In this document: one piece after another, positions 1 through 8,480 of the stretch | Numbering within the stretch: position 1 is the stretch's first letter | Layout of the letters: each line of letters begins with the position of its first letter | Origin: Tipula vernalis | Lineage: Eukaryota; Arthropoda; Insecta; Diptera; Tipulidae | Assembly (NCBI GenBank): GCA_958295665.1 | Contig: OY282558.1 | Coordinates: forward strand, 184,118,015-184,182,014 | Reading direction: 5' to 3' | Length of the DNA stretch: 64,000 bases | The notes under the pieces: generated by a model | What the model saw: only the letters and a program-made list of their open reading frames with translations | The model's database searches: none | Told to the model about the DNA's origin: nothing | Made by a program: the position numbers and the translations under genes

Positions 1-456
1 GTTTTAATTTCGGCTCTTACTTCAGTGGTGATTGTTTCCGTATTATTTACAAGTTCGAAAAGTGCATGAAATGTTAAAACAATGGTTTGGAGTTCTTGCT
101 TCTTGTTCTGTAACAGATGATTGTCGCGAATTTCAATATTGTTGACCTGATATGATCTTTTTTCGTAGAGTGGAATTTTGATGTTCGGTGATATCGTTAA
201 TGTGTTGTTCCTGCGATCAATAATTGCTCCTAATTCTTTCAAGGTATCGTCACCAATAATACTGTTGAACGAAGTATTGTACTGTAAACGAAGAAATCAA
301 TCACGTTGTTAATGCCTAAGCTTTTGAAAAATTGTCCGCTAATTTTTTTGCTGATTCCTATATCTCCTGCTGCTATCTGATTTTAAATTGAACGTTGGTT
401 GGGCCGGCGGTTTTATATTACAGCGGTTTTTATGCTGTCATCTTTAAGTTTATATT
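1..456 (-). pseudogene. Errantivirus pol N-terminus (protease C-terminal part and linker), partial
   Basis: Minus-strand translation gives protease-flap-like text near bases 170-290 (IIGDDTLKELGAIIDRR, then NTLTISPNIKIPLYEKRS). This matches the C-terminal half of gypsy-type retroviral proteases and the linker leading to reverse transcriptase, which lies beyond the window. The frame breaks near base 290, upstream of this text. I could not find the DTG/DSG active-site motif, so the catalytic end is deleted or scrambled. The gene would normally be made as a Gag-Pol product and process the polyprotein. Partial and broken. Confidence 0.55.
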
Positions 457-1619
457 CTATGTATGGTATGCTAGAAAGGCATCCATCATAAAATTTAGTT
501 CCGGATTTTCCTCTAATGGCTCATCGTCATCAGCTATTTCCTCTTCGACATTTTCTTCCACTAGTTGGTTATAATGATCCTCCACTTCCTCTTGAGGTTC
601 CATGTAATTAATTCTCTGTAGTTTCCGTGGTTCGTTTTGATACGAGTTTTCCCGTTTGAATTGTTGATTATTTTGATAGTTCGGGCGATTGATGTAATTG
701 ACCTGTCTTATTTGCACCGATGGGTCAACACTCATTGGTACCGGTGGTTCAGGATTGTTTGGTCTAGGCGGAACTGGATTGGCTTGGTGTTGAATATTAT
801 ATGCCATGTTCCGCTGTTGTAGTGGCATCGCTCCAGAATTTCTTTGTGGAATGTACGGTTGTCTTGGTGCAATTTGATTTATAGGTACGGTTACAGAATT
901 ATTATAATTTCTTTTATGAATTGGTATGTTCCTGAAGTTCAGATTCTGTATTTCTAGACAAGATGTGTACGCTTCCGGAAGAGTTTGTGGTCTTTGAATC
1001 ATTAACATTCTTGACAGGTCGCCATTCAAACCTCTGATAAATACATCTAATGCTCGATTCCGGTAGGTTGCGATGAGAACTTTAATAGTCTCAGGTGTGT
1101 AGTCCTCCGTTTTTATTTGGTTCACTATGAGCGAAAACTGGTGGTTCACGTTTGTGTAGAATTCATCCAAGCTCATGTTTCGTTGGTAGAGATTGCTTAG
1201 TTGATGTTCGAGGGTTCGCAAATCTCTTTTCTCCGCGTAGTGTAGAGATAAGCACTTCTTAATTGTTACCCATTCGTTATCGAAAATATTATATGAAATA
1301 AGCGCTGAATCTACATTGCCTCTTATTTTTTGCCTGATGCTTTGAAGTGTAGCTCTGCATATACGTTTATTGCGCATGATCTCATAATCGCTTAATAAAT
1401 TTTCCACGTTGTGCACCCAGGAAATGTACTGGGTGGGGTTGGCAATTTGCTGATGTCATGTAGATCTTGTTCCGTTTTTCGAGGTTTCAATGTTGTTGTT
1501 GTTTGGTGAACTGTTGAATTTTCTAATTTTCCCAATCTTCCATTAATTTGTTTAATTTGCTCCATCAGAGCATTTACAGTTCCTTCCAAGGTTCTTAAAG
1601 AATTTTTTACTTCCTCCAT
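457..1619 (-). pseudogene. gag: Errantivirus-type gag, one frameshift
   Basis: The structural Gag protein of a gypsy-group element. The N-terminal 75 residues (from an ATG at 1619) hold a short leucine-rich coiled-coil-like stretch. The rest continues in another frame from about 1416 to 457. It contains the retrotransposon Gag core motif FIRGLNGDLSRMLMIQRPQT, characteristic of insect errantivirus Gag. The C-terminal third is rich in Asn, Pro and Gln and ends acidic, with no zinc knuckle visible, as is usual for this group. The break lies around 1392-1435, next to the G-rich run at 1430-1440. Either one base has been lost or this is a sequencing error. The product would coat the element RNA in the cytoplasm. 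Confidence 0.75.
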
Positions 1620-2289
1620 TGTTGAAAAAAATTATTTTTCATTGTTTACACTTTTAATTAATTTTATCTTTAGTTAAGAGAAGGATCTCTATTATTCACT
1701 TTAATACTAGATTTCTTTTTTGATTAATGTTTATCGTTTATTACTTCGATGATTAATTATTTATAGTATTTTTATTAATTACTATCGTTTTAGTTTATTA
1801 TTTCGTATTTAGTTATATTTTTTATAAAATTTTAATTATATGTTGGTATTTACTTGGTTTGCTTACATTACTATTTTGAGGATCATGCCCTGAGTTTTTT
1901 TTTTATTTTTTATTTATTTGAAGATTTGAAGTTTCTTCAAAGGTATTTATAGTGTACAGCCGGTGAAGTACACTTGTAAACCGTCGATTGTATCTCGCTT
2001 AGTTTGTCGGATAGGCCGTAGTTTCTCCCTTTGAGTGGTCTGCGTTTATATTTGTAGATCACTTACTCGTGGTACGCACTTTATCACGTTAATTACACGA
2101 TCACAATATTAATGAAATATTTGGAGTTTCAGTTGATCACCACCTATGTTCTCATGGGTATAGTGGCTTAGACTGCTATGTTCTCGTGGGGATAGAGTCG
2201 CTTGAATTCTCACTTCACAATTCACTAAATTATTAAATCACTTAGAACTTAACTATTGACTAATGCATTTACTAAATAATGTTTGTGAC
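1620..2289 (-). other. 5' leader of the errantivirus-like element
   Basis: About 670 AT-rich bases between the primer-binding site and gag, with no convincing reading frame. It probably holds the packaging signal and splice donor of the element, but no such site can be called from sequence alone. Confidence 0.4.
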
Positions 2290-2309
2290 GGCTCACTGTT
2301 TCGGCGCCA
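2290..2309 (-). promoter_or_regulatory. Primer-binding site for minus-strand DNA synthesis
   Basis: Read on the minus strand, GGCGCCGAAACAGTGAGCC follows directly on the LTR end (…ATTAACT). The TGGCGCC start is that of a retroviral-type PBS, where a host tRNA 3' end anneals. The remainder resembles a lysine-tRNA PBS only loosely, so the tRNA is not assigned. Confidence 0.5.
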
Positions 2310-2650
2310 GTTAATGGAGTTGTTTCGTAGAGATATAAAAAAATGATTTATTTTTAATGTTCTTTCTTCTACAATACTTTTACAATACATGATAAAACAA
2401 TATTTTTTATGTATTTAAAAATTGAATAGAAAAATCGGCACACGGCTTGGCGGGTAACATGATTTTACACGTTAAAACATAATTTAAAAGGTGTCTAATT
2501 ATATGTTACAACATTTTTTAATTTAGCATTTATCTAAAAAAGTTTTCAATTACAATTATTTTCTCATGATATTTTTATACTATCAGGAATTTACAAGTTG
2601 GTTACGCGTGATATTTATGTAAGCGTTGACATTGTTGTCCGTTGCTAACT
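2309..2650 (-). repeat. 5' LTR of the errantivirus-like element (342 bp)
   Basis: On the minus strand it begins AGTTAGCAACGGACAACAAT and ends CTCCATTAACT, directly upstream of the primer-binding site. The length and both ends fit an errantivirus LTR. The partner LTR lies outside the window, so identity between LTRs cannot be used to date the insertion. Confidence 0.6.
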
Positions 2651-4399
2651 TGTGTTTGCCATCATTATTAACAACTACCTATATCACTTTGCACACAAGT
2701 GGCAGCTTGATAACTTATAACACACACACACACTTGAAACTTTTGAGAAATATTGGGTGTTTAAAACTCAACAATCACAGTTTTCAATGAGAACTTTATT
2801 AACAGTTATGATAAAAAGTTTATTTCGTTTAGTCATTACAAAAAAGATCACAGTTTGGTTTTCTCTTATTCACAGCTATGATATTTTATGAAAACAATTT
2901 GATGACCAATTTTTAAACTTTTATTATTGTATAGAAAATGTTTAGAAAATGTGCTAATGTTGTTTATAAAATTATCCGGATTTTTTTGGTTATTGGTTCA
3001 GACAGTGGTACCCTCTTGCACTGACTTTTGACAGACGAAGAATGCTTAAGCCTTCCACCTAATTCCATAATACTCACTCTATAGTTCACCAAAACAAGAA
3101 ACTCTGCTAAAATTACATTTTTAATTATAATGTTCTTCCTCTTCTAATGATTCTCGATGTTTTTTTTGGACAATTTAGTCGTTTCGTTATAATTGACATT
3201 TTTGCTATCTTTACAAAAAAATTTAATAGCTACCCGATTTACAAGTTTATCCATTTTTAATTTTTACTCAAACACACAGATTGACGTTTACTATTTGCCC
3301 TCTAGAATAGAATGAACGGCAGTTACTAAAAAAACGATTTTTAATGGAATAAGACCATGGTTTCATTGGGCCAAAGAATCGATAGTGTTAGCCATATAAT
3401 GTAATGTTTTATGTTAAAACCACATTATTAAAAAAAAATCCATCATTGCTTTTTTTGTTACCTGGATGTAGATTTCGTTCAAAAAATGAGAGATGGGAGA
3501 ATAATTACCAGAAAGTAATAGTATTGGTAAATAAGCGTGGGGGTTGTTAGTATACACAGCGAAAGAGATTTAAAAAAAAAATAAATAAATAAAAATGAAG
3601 CACAACAAAATGATTTTGTTTATTTTGGTTAGTTTAAACCGAAAAATGTTGTTGGAACAAACAAAATAAAAAATAACATAAGAGACCAATAAGATTTGTG
3701 GGTATTCGACGATACTCAAAATAAGCAACTTAAAAATTTGTTTGCTGGGTTCATTAAATTTTAGCTGTGTAAACTTAAAAAACGATAAAAAAATATTGAC
3801 CACATTTTTTACTGCGGGAAATAAAAAATTGGTTTGGTAAAAAATTTTAACATTTGGATTAATTATTTGTAAATAAATTAAAATGTGAATATTTGAATAT
3901 TAAATAAGGCTGCAGAAGTAATAGTGACTGTGCAGGGATTTTATATTAATATCACAATTACATTACATCCAATTCTCATTTTACACGGTCTTTTTTGCGC
4001 GGTTCTTTGTTACACAATTACATTTTACGGCAACACATTTTACTGCAACTGCTTTACTTGAAATATCTTTGAAAATATAATTAATATTTAACGTTCTGCT
4101 GTTTTCTATTTGTGTGTATTACCTAAAATATTTATTTTTACTACTTCTAATAATTTCAATGTGTAAAGGTTCAATAATCGTGTAATTTTAAATGAAAAAT
4201 TGCTTTTTACAGTAAAATACAAGTCATAATTGCATTGAAAATTCAACATTTTTAAAACAGTGTAGGTGTGCATGTGCGCATTAAAAATGATTTCTTGGAT
4301 ACTTGGAGTTAAAGTAATTTTTCCATTTAATTTAAGGTTCACTTTTATGGTTTAGTTAAGTGTACTACATACAAACAATAAATTTTAATTTATACTTTT
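2651..4399 (+). other. Noncoding start of copy A
   Basis: AT-rich DNA with a short CA microsatellite (2718-2733). From 2731 on it is repeated at 36049-37725. Small reading frames here are hydrophobic or low-complexity, and I see no protein similarity, tRNA or splice structure. Confidence 0.6.
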
Positions 4400-4597
4400 T
4401 AATTTTTGTTGAATGTTAATTAATTCTTGTAATTTCTAAATATGCTACCGGTCTTACGACACTTTTAAATGTGTTTTTTATTAACACGTAGAAACATTTT
4501 AGTATTTACGAACGGTAATTCAACGAAAACCGGCTAATAGACAGAATTCTATTTATTTAATTTTTAATTTAATATGTTCCGAAGATTGTAAGACAAT

Positions 4598-4674
4598 TCA
4601 ATCCAGTTTCGAACTGATGAGCTTATGATTATGAAAAAATCAATCCTCTCATCAGGCCGCGGCGACTGGACTGA
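4598..4674 (-). ncRNA. Hammerhead-ribozyme-like motif (inverted copy)
   Basis: On the minus strand this is base-for-base the same motif as the plus-strand one at 5200-5276: a GTC cleavage triplet, an 8-base palindrome, CTGATGAG, a 36-base insert and CGAAAC, with complementary outer arms. It is part of the inverted unit of the composite element. The function is inferred from the consensus only. Confidence 0.35.
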
Positions 4675-5199
4675 CTATACCACAATTTACATTCTATATA
4701 TACAGAATGTCCTATGCTTTATGTACTAGCGAATCGTACTAATACAGATAAATTCAATTACAATTTTTTCTTCTTCACGACAATCACATAAGCTGTGAAC
4801 GCTAATTTTACTTTTTAATTTTTGTTCAATCATAAGCTCATCAGTTCGAAACTGGATTGAATTCTCTTACAATCTTCGGAACATATTAAATTAAAAATTA
4901 AATAAATAGAATTCTGTCTATTAGCCGGTTTTCGTTGAATTACCGTTCGTAAATACTAAAATGTTTCTACGTGTTAATAAAAAACACATTTAAAAGTGTC
5001 GTAAGACCGGTAGCATATTTAGAAATTACAAGAATTAATTAACATTCAACAAAAATTAAAAAGTAAAATTAGCGTTCACAGCTTATGTGATTGTCGTGAA
5101 GAAGAAAAAATTGTAATTGAATTTATCTGTATTAGTACGATTCGCTAGTACATAAAGCATAGGACATTCTGTATATATAGAATGTAAATTGTGGTATAG

Positions 5200-5276
5200 T
5201 CAGTCCAGTCGCCGCGGCCTGATGAGAGGATTGATTTTTTCATAATCATAAGCTCATCAGTTCGAAACTGGATTGA
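5200..5276 (+). ncRNA. Hammerhead-ribozyme-like motif
   Basis: All conserved core positions of a hammerhead are present in order: GTC at 5208-5210, CTGATGAG at 5219-5226 and CGAAAC at 5263-5268. Bases 5200-5209 pair with 5267-5276 to give a 10-bp stem III with one G-U pair. The stem I position is the self-complementary GCCGCGGC (5211-5218), which is too short for a good intramolecular hairpin and might pair between two RNAs. Stem II is weak. A rival fold pairs CTGATGAG with CTCATCAG (5253-5260). Type III order (open stem III). Activity is untested. Confidence 0.4.
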
Positions 5277-5338
5277 ATTCTCTTACAATCTTCGGAACAT
5301 ATTAAATTAAAAATTTAAATTATAGGTTACGATATGTG

Positions 5339-5546
5339 TATTTCTTCTTCGTCGTGGTTCTCAAATAAATCGGAGTCGGACTCGTCTAGTGGATACAGCT
5401 CTTTAGATGCCTTGTGGGGGATAACCAGTCAGTGCTCGGTTAGTTGTAGTATCTCAAATTATAAGTAAGCAAATTCTTCCAAGTTCAGCACTTTAAGATA
5501 TCTTAACGCAATACTTAGGATTTGTGTTGGTCCACGGCAATGTACA
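5339..5546 (+). repeat. Single-copy counterpart of the direct repeats that flank the Jockey element in copy B
   Basis: This 208-bp stretch, from TATTTCTTCTTCGTCG to CAATGTACA, occurs once here. In copy B it occurs on both sides of the Jockey element (37733-37940 and 42575-42784). It is therefore the paralogous empty site for that insertion. Confidence 0.75.
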
Positions 5547-5661
5547 TGTCCCCAATATTTAATTCTTTGAATTTTAACTTTCTTATTCTTATATTTGTCT
5601 AAACCCTTACGTGGGGAGTTTGTTGGTGCTAACCTCGGTTAATTTCTTCAAGTAAAGAAGG

Positions 5662-5960
5662 TCATAATGTTTCAATCGGTGACGATTCGCTTAGGTAAGA
5701 ACTGCCGTTTTTAATCAAAAAGTGATCATTGGCACTATGGTTGTATGGTATTCTGCTTTTCTTGATAAAGGGTTGGATATGACGAATGAGCCCAAGTGCT
5801 TGACGACACCTTGCTCGAATGGTGAGGGATCTTTGACGAGTGTGGTACATTTTTGCGAATTCACTGTTAAGCCGGCAAATTTCACGACTCAATTAACTCG
5901 TTGAGGATGGGTCCTAGACCATTAATATCCCGGGCAATGAGTTGTAGATTTTTGCGCTGT
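5662..5960 (-). other. Unclassified coding-like segment, also in copy B
   Basis: On the minus strand an open frame starts MSREICRLNSEFAKMYHTRQ and continues through a basic segment (RARCRQALGLIRHIQPF) for 76 residues. Upstream, in another frame, lies NLQLIARDINGLGPILNELI. Both parts recur at 43244-43518 with few changes. The composition looks like real protein rather than AT-rich noise, but I do not recognise the family. It touches the copia LTR end, so it may be a host exon hit by the copia insertion, or part of an older element. Confidence 0.3.
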
Positions 5961-6154
5961 TCGCAATTGATGGAATCTGAATACAAAACAAGTATTTTAG
6001 TTAATTATAATTCGGATGATTCAGGATTATTATTTTATTTTATACAAAAGTTTTTACATGTGTTGTACGTGTAGAAAGTAAGGTTACAGAGTGAATGATA
6101 AGTAAACAATACAATAGAATGATATATAGTAATATGGAAATTACACTTCTAACA
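5958..6154 (-). repeat. 3' LTR of copia copy A (197 bp)
   Basis: On the minus strand it starts TGTTAGAAGTG just after the purine tract GGAGGAG, and ends GCGAACA. The ends TGTT…AACA are the short inverted repeat expected of an LTR. The copy B equivalent is shortened to about 126 bp by an internal deletion. Confidence 0.55.
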
Positions 6155-6400
6155 CTCCTCCTTAATTTACATATATTAAATTATATTTTTAAATCAACTT
6201 TCTAATAAGTCTCCTCCTCAATCAAATTGAATTTGGACTTAAGCTCAAGAAATTTAGCTTTTTGTAATGGTTTCGTTAAAATATCAGCAGTATTCTTTCA
6301 ATGTTGTCCTTGATATGATGCGATTTTATGTCAATGTGTTTTGTGCGCATATTGAACTTTTCATCGTGAACTATTTGAATGCGACTTTGATTATCCTCGT

Positions 6401-7260
6401 TTATGTTTGTTGGTAACTCTTTTGTATATTGTAACTCTTCACTTCGAGCCAGTCTCGCTGCCTTGGCTGGGCAACACGTTGAGCCAATATTGTTACGGAT
6501 GCTGATATATCCGGACGTGTGTTAATGGCGACATAGAGAAGACATCCGATTGCTTTCCGATATCGTATATTATCCGGAAGCAAGTCGCTGCTGTCATCCT
6601 TTATATATGCGACGTCCAATCGAGTCTGACTTGTTTTGGCATCATTTAAACCAAATTCATTTTTCTGGATACGAATACCCAGGTAATTTATGACAATGCC
6701 CAAATTGTTGACCACAAAAATTGCTTTTTGAGTTCTGCTTCTATATGTTCGAGGAATGTTTGAGAATCTAATGTCATCAAGATGTCGTCAACATAAATGA
6801 CCATATATAACAAACGATCCTGGTTTTTGTATGTGTATAGACAAGGGTCGAAGCTGCTTTGTCTCATTCCCATGCTTGTCAAAATTTGATGGAGTTTCTG
6901 ATTCCACACTCGAGCAGATTGTTTCAAACCATAGAGGCTTTTCTTCAACAAGCACACGTGATCTTCCTTGCCTTCAGTCGCAAATCCTGGAGGCTGCTTC
7001 ATATAAATAGTTTCATCCAATTTATCATTTAGAAAAGCTGTTTTTGAATCAAGATGATAAATTGGTAAATTTCTGTGTCCTGCGATTGATAACAAGATTT
7101 TAAGTGTGGCTTGCCGAGCCACCGGAGCGAAAACTTCGTCGTAGTCAGTTCCGAATTTTTGACTGAAGCCTTGAGCAACAAGTCGTGCTTTGTAAACATC
7201 TTATCGGATTTAATTTTGTTAACCAATTTAGAGCCAATAGCTGTGTGGTTGCTTGGCAGT
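6401..7260 (-). pseudogene. pol: Copia pol: reverse transcriptase and start of RNase H (copy A)
   Basis: Reverse transcriptase of a Ty1/copia polyprotein. Starting near 7226, fragments read through the RVT_2 domain: MARQATLKILLSIAGHRNLP, DSKTAFLNDKLDETIYMKQPPGF, SLYGLKQSARVWNQKLHQIL, and the catalytic YVDDILM at about 6780-6800. It then shifts frame near 6715 into SDLLPDNIRYRKAIGCLLYVA and NTRPDISASVTILAQRV, the tether before RNase H. The RNase H proper is deleted. Breaks near 7122 and 6715 show it is dead. One codon differs from the more usual DAKTAFL (DSKTAFL). The domain would copy element RNA into DNA in cytoplasmic particles. Confidence 0.75.
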
Positions 7261-7301
7261 TTGACGAGTTCCCAAGTGTCGTTTTCATGAAGCGAGGTTA
7301 T

Positions 7302-7841
7302 TTAATTTGTCATCGCCCCGATCCATTTATCTTTGTTCAAACTTGACATTGCTTCTTTAAATGATCTTGGTTCACCATTAAAAGCAAGGAAACCAAACTG
7401 TGTTACCATTTCCATTTCTGTGATCAATCTTTTCGGCGGAGTGGCTTTTGTCGATCGATCGGGTCGTCGCTCCTGCACTCCACTATTTAAATTTGCTTGT
7501 TTATCAGATTGATGGGGCATAATTTCACACGCACCTTCGTTGTTGTCAATGCCATCATCGATTAGCTCGGCTCCGGAAACTTTAGGTGCATCACTCAAAG
7601 GAACAATCGGAATTTCGACATCAGCGTAGGAAACTTCCCCGCATTTATTTGTTGGAATTTTTGATGTTCGTTTGAACTTAGTGTCGTCGCAAAATTGAAC
7701 GTCTCTTGAAATGATTATTTTATTTTTGCTCATGATGTAACATTTATAAACTTTCGCCTCCATGGAAAAACCGTAAAAATGACCTCTTCCGCCTTCGGAT
7801 CCAATTTTCTTCGATTGATATCCTGGATGCGAACGAAACAT
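7302..7841 (-). pseudogene. pol: Copia pol: integrase C-terminal region and linker (copy A)
   Basis: A 179-codon open stretch on the minus strand. It begins with the integrase C-terminal (GKR-like) part, SHPGYQSKKIGSEGGRGHFY followed by KVYKCYIMSKNKIIISRDVQF. It continues through the acidic, poorly conserved linker and ends SFKEAMSSLNKDKWIGAMTN, the usual lead-in to copia reverse transcriptase. It is collinear with 45102-45767 in copy B. The catalytic part of integrase is mostly deleted in this copy. Confidence 0.7.
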
Positions 7842-8478
7842 TTTGCTCCATATTGTTGCAGGTTTGTGTAGTTCGGCTTTCTACCGTGCCAATATTGAAT
7901 ATTCGTTTGATGCAGTCAATCCATAATAAACAGTGATGGCTAATTTCTCTGTAGAATAAATCGGCCTTGATACATTTGATACAAAGTTGCTACGAATTTA
8001 GCTGGTTTGTAATGTGGTCCACTTGGAATAGCTGGGCCATCAGTCATTGTTACGTCAGTTCTTCTTCGGCCAAATTTGGTAGTAATTCTAAGGCGACTCC
8101 ATTCTCGTTTGAAGTACTATGGATTAAATTGGAGCCAATATTTTTCTCATGTCGAGGGTTTTTTTGACCCAATATGGGCATTGCAATCACCGAACAGAAC
8201 TAAATCGCGGGATCTAGGACAGCGGTCAACGGTGGATTGGAGTTCTGAAAACATTTTTGTGGATCGTCGATTCTTTTACTGTGATGTAACAGGCACCGAG
8301 ATGAACCGAACCTCTCTAAGAGCTGGGTCCGATGACGGTAATAATGGCTCCAATTGATCTGGATTCGTGATCTTTTACTAATCTTTATGGCCACACCCAT
8401 TTTTGTAGTTTGTGGATCATTAACGAAATTGAACGTGCCCCTGTGATCATATTTGTCTTCTGAACAGAGCATACACAT
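7842..8478 (-). pseudogene. Copia integrase N-terminal remains (copy A)
   Basis: Scattered minus-strand fragments corresponding to 45590-46560 of copy B. About 480 bp that encode the catalytic core in copy B are absent here, replaced by about 180 bp of different sequence (7890-8070). The right part (8200-8478) aligns with copy B but shows no clear domain. The copia similarity fades around 8480. Confidence 0.5.
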
Positions 8479-8480
8479 AC

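Larger units (their letters stand above)
1..2650 (-). mobile_element. Errantivirus-like Ty3/gypsy element, 5' half (pol start, gag, leader, LTR)
   Basis: This minus-strand LTR retrotransposon runs off the left edge, so most of pol, any env and the 3' LTR are not in view. Reading right to left there is an LTR (2650-2309), a primer-binding region starting GGCGCC, about 690 bases of leader, gag, then the start of pol. The LTR ends AGTTAGCAAC and TTAACT match the AGTTA start and AAYT end typical of insect errantiviruses. The coding parts contain frameshifts, so the copy looks defective. It abuts the left end of duplicated copy A, about 80 bases away. Confidence 0.75.
4400..5318. mobile_element. 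Composite inverted-repeat element (inverted unit plus 1.2 direct units, about 416 bp period)
   Basis: Segments are arranged P-Q-P'-Q'-p', where P' and Q' are reverse complements of P (about 4400-4640) and Q (4640-4830), and p' (5245-5315) repeats the start of P'. The stretch from 4830 is thus 1.2 head-to-tail units of about 416 bp, preceded by one complete unit in inverted orientation. Copy B lacks it: there, the sequence ending AATTTTAATTTATA runs straight into GGTTACGATATG. The flanks TTTTAATTTATA and ATTTAAATTATA look like a diverged target duplication. A shorter relative sits at 42869-43177. Confidence 0.75.
5958..8480 (-). mobile_element. Copia (Ty1) element, copy A: 5'-truncated with internal deletions
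   Basis: Minus-strand copia remnant in the duplicated block. It has the 3' LTR (5958-6154), a polypurine GGAGGAG next to it, then RNase H, reverse transcriptase, linker and integrase remains going right. Gag and the 5' LTR are missing. Compared with copy B (43519-46560) it lacks about 280 bp of RNase H at about 6405-6430 and about 480 bp of integrase around 7890-8080. It keeps the YVDD catalytic motif that copy B has lost. Confidence 0.8.

Noticed and set aside
3570..3803. 77-codon minus-strand frame, repeated at 36827-37150
   Set aside because: Hydrophobic, Ile/Phe-rich text expected from AT-rich DNA. It is shared only because the block is duplicated; no family or splice support.
4106..4342. 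78-codon minus-strand frame in copy A
   Set aside because: Not kept open in copy B and low-complexity, so probably chance.
4598..4674. Hammerhead reading on the plus strand of the inverted unit
   Set aside because: On that strand CTGATGAG is present but no CGAAA follows with a suitable stem; only the minus strand fits.
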